A stretch of 8,420 nt of DNA, taken from the NCBI GenBank assembly GCA_039680225.1, contig JBDKTK010000065.1, forward strand, positions 1 to 8,420. The letters are read 5' to 3'. Source of the stretch: JBDKTK01 sp039680225. Its GTDB lineage: Bacteria > Desulfobacterota > Syntrophia > Syntrophales > UBA4778. Both the position numbers and the translations under genes were made by a program. Positions 7,001-8,420 of this stretch are shown piece after piece. The first letter of the stretch is position 1. Each line of letters starts with the position of its first letter. Under the pieces are notes generated by a model. The model worked only from the letters and a program-made list of their open reading frames with translations, searched no databases and was not told the DNA's origin.

Positions 7001-8420
7001 GGCTCAAGTCGTAGCGGTTGCGCAGCCATTCGAAACCCCGCTCGCTTGCCCTGTACATGCGCCCGTGCGACCGGGCCCTTTCGGGCTTGAGGAGCGCGGC
7101 GCACATCATGGGCGTCGCGGTCAGCGACAATACCATCGAAATAAAAACGGCGGCTGAAAGCGTCACCCCGAATTCCCGGAAGAGCCGCCCGACTATCCCG
7201 CCCATCATGAGGATGGGGGTGAACACGGCGATCAGCGAAAGGCTCATGGACACGACCGTGAAGGCAATCTCCTTCGAACCTTTCAGCGCGGCCTCCAGGG
7301 GCGTGAGTCCCCGCTCGATGTACCTGGTGATATTTTCGAGCACGACAATGGCATCGTCCACCACGAAACCCGTGGCGATCGTGAGCGCCATCAGCGACAG
7401 GTTGTCCAGGTTGTATCCGAACAGGTACATGACCGCAAACGTGCCGATAAGGGAAACGGCTATGGCCGTGGCGGGGATGAATGTCGAGCGGGCGTTGCGG
7501 AGAAAGACAAACACGACCAGGATCACGAGGATGGAGGATATAACGAGGGTCCTCTCGATGTCGCGCAGCGAGCCGCGGATCGACGGCGTCCGGTCCTGGA
7601 CGATCGTGACTTTGATTCCGCCCGGCAGGGATGCCTCCATCTGGGGGAGCATGGCGCGGACGCTGTCCACCGTTTCGATTATATTGGCCTCGGGCTGGCG
7701 GAAGATGATCACCATGACTGCCGGCCTGCCGTTGACGAAACCCGCGGTGCGCACGTCCTCCACCGAGTCCGTCACTGAGGCGATATCCGGCAGGCGGACC
7801 GCCGTTCCCGATTTGTAACTGACGACCAGCGGCGTGTACTGGGCGGCGCCCCGCAGTTGGTCGTTGGTCTGGATCTCCCATGTCCTTGTCCCGTCCGAGA
7901 GCCGGCCGTTGGGCCGGTTGACGTTGGTGGACGCGAGCACGCCCCGGACAGTCTCCAGGCTGATGCCGTATTTGCTCAGGGCGAGAGGGTTGAGTTCCAC
8001 CCGGACCGCGGGCAGCGAACTGCCTCCCACAAATACCTGGCCGACGCCGGTCATTTGCGAGAGCTTCTGCTGGAGGATGGTAGTGGCCGCATCGTACATC
8101 TGCGGCGTGCCGATCGTGTCCGATGTCAGCGCCAGGATCAGGACCGGGGCCTCGGCCGGGTTCACCTTGCGGTAAATGGGATTGTTCGGGAGATTGGGGG
8201 GCAGGAACCCCCGGGCCGCGTTGATCGCAGCCTGGACGTCGCGGGCCGCGCCGTCGATGTTGCGGTCCAGGTCGAATTGCAGGACGATGCTGGTGGACCC
8301 GCGCGTGCTCGACGATGTCATCTCCGACAATCCCGCGATCTGCCCGAACTGGCGCTCCAGCGGGGCGGCGACCGAGGTTGCCATCGTTTCGGGGTCGGCG
8401 CCGGGCAGGCCGGCCGCGAC
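4050..8420 (-). CDS. Fusion protein: MdtC/MuxC-like RND efflux permease joined in frame to NodT-family outer-membrane channel (N-terminus cut by window edge)
   Basis: The frame is open from the right edge (codon 8420-8418) to TAA at 4052-4050: 1,456 residues visible. By comparison with E. coli MdtC as I recall it, about 46 N-terminal residues lie beyond 8420; the first internal ATG (8384) is inside the conserved VAAGLPGADPETMATS segment and is not the start. Visible residues 1-984 are a full-length HAE-1 permease. The TM4 aspartates are at visible residues 355-356 (GFVVDDAIVVLENI), PKGFFPEQDTG follows TM7, the TM10 lysine lies in IVKKNGI (5801-5793), and TM12 ends in TPVIYLYLDRFRLW. A basic linker and lipobox LLAGC (Cys at visible residue 999) lead into a complete 458-residue NodT/OprM-like channel. 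In Mux/Mdt-type operons permease and channel are normally separate adjacent genes. No stop or plausible in-frame start separates them here. Domain identities are firm; whether the protein stays fused is unknown. Confidence 0.93.
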   Translation of the reverse strand, partial: VAAGLPGADPETMATSVAAPLERQFGQIAGLSEMTSSSTRGSTSIVLQFDLDRNIDGAARDVQAAINAARGFLPPNLPNNPIYRKVNPAEAPVLILALTSDTIGTPQMYDAATTILQQKLSQMTGVGQVFVGGSSLPAVRVELNPLALSKYGISLETVRGVLASTNVNRPNGRLSDGTRTWEIQTNDQLRGAAQYTPLVVSYKSGTAVRLPDIASVTDSVEDVRTAGFVNGRPAVMVIIFRQPEANIIETVDSVRAMLPQMEASLPGGIKVTIVQDRTPSIRGSLRDIERTLVISSILVILVVFVFLRNARSTFIPATAIAVSLIGTFAVMYLFGYNLDNLSLMALTIATGFVVDDAIVVLENITRYIERGLTPLEAALKGSKEIAFTVVSMSLSLIAVFTPILMMGGIVGRLFREFGVTLSAAVFISMVLSLTATPMMCAALLKPERARSHGRMYRASERGFEWLRNRYDLSLRWALGRPRTMLAITVAALAVNIVLFMAIPKGFFPEQDTGRISGTILAEQDISFQSMRDKLIEIVKIIQGDPDVESVTAFTGATTGTNTGRMFIALNPFEQRKAAAGQVIARLRGKLSQVAGAPTYLQPVQDLRIGGRLAGALYQYTLQGDNLAELNSWSVRMLQSMRSLPLLADVNSDLQNKGLQASLVLDRSTASRLGITPQLIDDTLYDAFGQRQVSITYTLLNQYHVVMAVEPRFWQRPETLQDIYVVPSSGFVVPLSAVSRMERTGTFLTVNHQGQFPAVTISFNLAPGAALGNAVESVESTSSRLGLPSGIRGSFQGTAQAFQTSLASEPYLILAALAAVYIVLGVLYESYVHPVTILSTLPSAGVGAVLALMLFRMELTVIALIGMILLIGIVKKNGIMMVDFALETERREGKSPEEAIYQASLLRFRPIMMTTMAAMLGALPLALGMGIGSEIRRPLGVAIVGGLIFSQMLTLFTTPVIYLYLDRFRLWATQRRAVRRRAVPQAFLLLIITLALLAGCAVGPDYKRPPVETPRSWKETQGWKPAVPQDTAIRGKWWEAFNDPALTSLEEQVIISNQNIAQAEAQYRQALAAVDVARAGFYPAATIGATVIRSRSSATLGRTSFSSGNTFTDYRLPANLTWELDVWGRIRRQVEAGVASAQASAADIAAIRLSSQALLAQDYYQLRILDAQKQVLDATVAAYQKSLEIVKNRYAAGVASRGDVLQADTQLKTTQAQAIDAGVQRAQMEHAIAVLCGRPAPAFSIAAAPAQITPPPIPAGLPSELLERRPDIAAAERAMASANAQIGVAVAGWFPTITLNASGGFESTALSDWFKWPSRFWSLGPSITETVFNGWLTRYQTAQARAAYEASIASYRQTVLAAFQDVEDNLAALRILEQEAAAQDEAIKAAWISVEVAMNQYKAGTYSYLNVITAQAAALNNQLTGLNILNRRMAASVLLIRALGGGWDRSADERAGK
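4053..5426 (-). other. NodT/OprM-family outer-membrane efflux channel domain (C-terminal part of the fusion)
   Basis: This segment is the outer-membrane duct of the tripartite pump, a trimeric beta-barrel plus alpha-barrel. Numbering from the lipobox Cys as 1, the mature part is 458 residues, full length for the family. It begins CAVGPDYKRPP, the typical NodT start, followed by KWWEAFNDPAL. The first half contains WELDVWGRIRRQ and RYAAGVASRGDVLQADTQL. The second half contains the hallmark LPSELLERRPDIAAAERAM, then ANAQIGVAVAGWFPT, LGPSI, AFQDVEDNLAALRIL and the matching repeat YKAGTYSYLNVITAQ, and ends in IRALGGGWD. The two YxAG...(D/N)V repeats show the internal duplication expected of TolC-like channels. 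Residue +2 after Cys is Ala, compatible with outer-membrane sorting under the E. coli rule. Nothing essential appears to be missing. Confidence 0.93.
5424..5501 (-). other. Internal lipoprotein signal sequence at the permease-channel junction
   Basis: Directly after TM12 the polypeptide has an arginine-rich stretch (RRAVRRRAVPQ, codons 5501-5469). A hydrophobic run (AFLLLIITLALLAGC, codons 5468-5424) follows, ending in a perfect type II lipobox with L, A, G at -3 to -1 and Cys at +1. This is the n-h-c layout of a lipoprotein signal peptide, but without a start codon. Because RND permeases end in the cytoplasm, the hydrophobic run would enter the membrane as a thirteenth helix with the Cys on the periplasmic side, the orientation that Lgt and LspA require. 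Actual cleavage is inference. Confidence 0.75.

Noticed and set aside
5925..7157. Long plus-strand open frame of 410 codons opposite the fusion gene
   Set aside because: It is antisense to conserved permease sequence, is rich in Arg/Gly/Pro/His as expected from reading GC-rich codons backwards, and has no recognisable domain.
6478..7881. Minus-strand open frame of 467 codons in another frame inside the permease half
   Set aside because: It is a frame-shifted shadow of the real permease frame: low-complexity Arg/Gly/His/Pro composition, no family motif, and the correct frame is intact throughout.
8349..8384. ATG at 8384 as the start of the fusion gene
   Set aside because: The frame stays open to the window edge and the twelve residues before this Met match the conserved permease segment, so the true start lies beyond 8420.

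Overview
The window is a multidrug-efflux locus of a Gram-negative bacterium. It contains two RND (HAE-1 type) inner-membrane permeases, one periplasmic adaptor and one outer-membrane channel, all encoded on the minus strand and read from right to left. Codon third positions are GC-rich, and the tandem Mdt/Mux-like arrangement with a NodT-type channel would fit a deltaproteobacterium-like lineage or another GC-rich proteobacterium. That taxonomic placement is weak inference; no RNA or housekeeping gene is present to support it.

Layout in transcription order. (1) 8420 to 4050: one uninterrupted reading frame whose start lies off the right edge. Its first ~984 visible residues are an MdtC/MuxC-like RND permease, and its last 458 residues are a complete NodT-family outer-membrane channel. 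The two are joined in frame through a short basic linker and a perfect lipoprotein signal (LLAGC). (2) 4049 to 3920: a 130-base intergenic gap with promoter-like elements and a small inverted repeat. (3) 3919 to 2777: an MdtA-like periplasmic adaptor lipoprotein. (4) 2780 to 1: a second HAE-1 permease whose start overlaps the adaptor stop in an ATGA. It is open through 926 codons and runs off the left edge before its last two or so membrane helices.

The expected mechanism is tripartite efflux. Permeases use the proton-motive force to move lipophilic drugs or similar compounds from the inner membrane and periplasm through the adaptor into the outer-membrane duct. In Mdt/Mux-type operons the usual order is adaptor, permease, permease, outer-membrane channel as separate genes. 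Here the last two functions of the upstream system are one polypeptide. The downstream adaptor-permease pair has no channel of its own in the window.

The most notable observation is the permease-channel fusion with a retained internal lipobox. It suggests either a polyprotein matured by signal peptidase II or a very unusual tethered pump. No tRNA, rRNA, CRISPR array, insertion sequence or convincing terminator was seen, and the plus strand carries only shadow frames.
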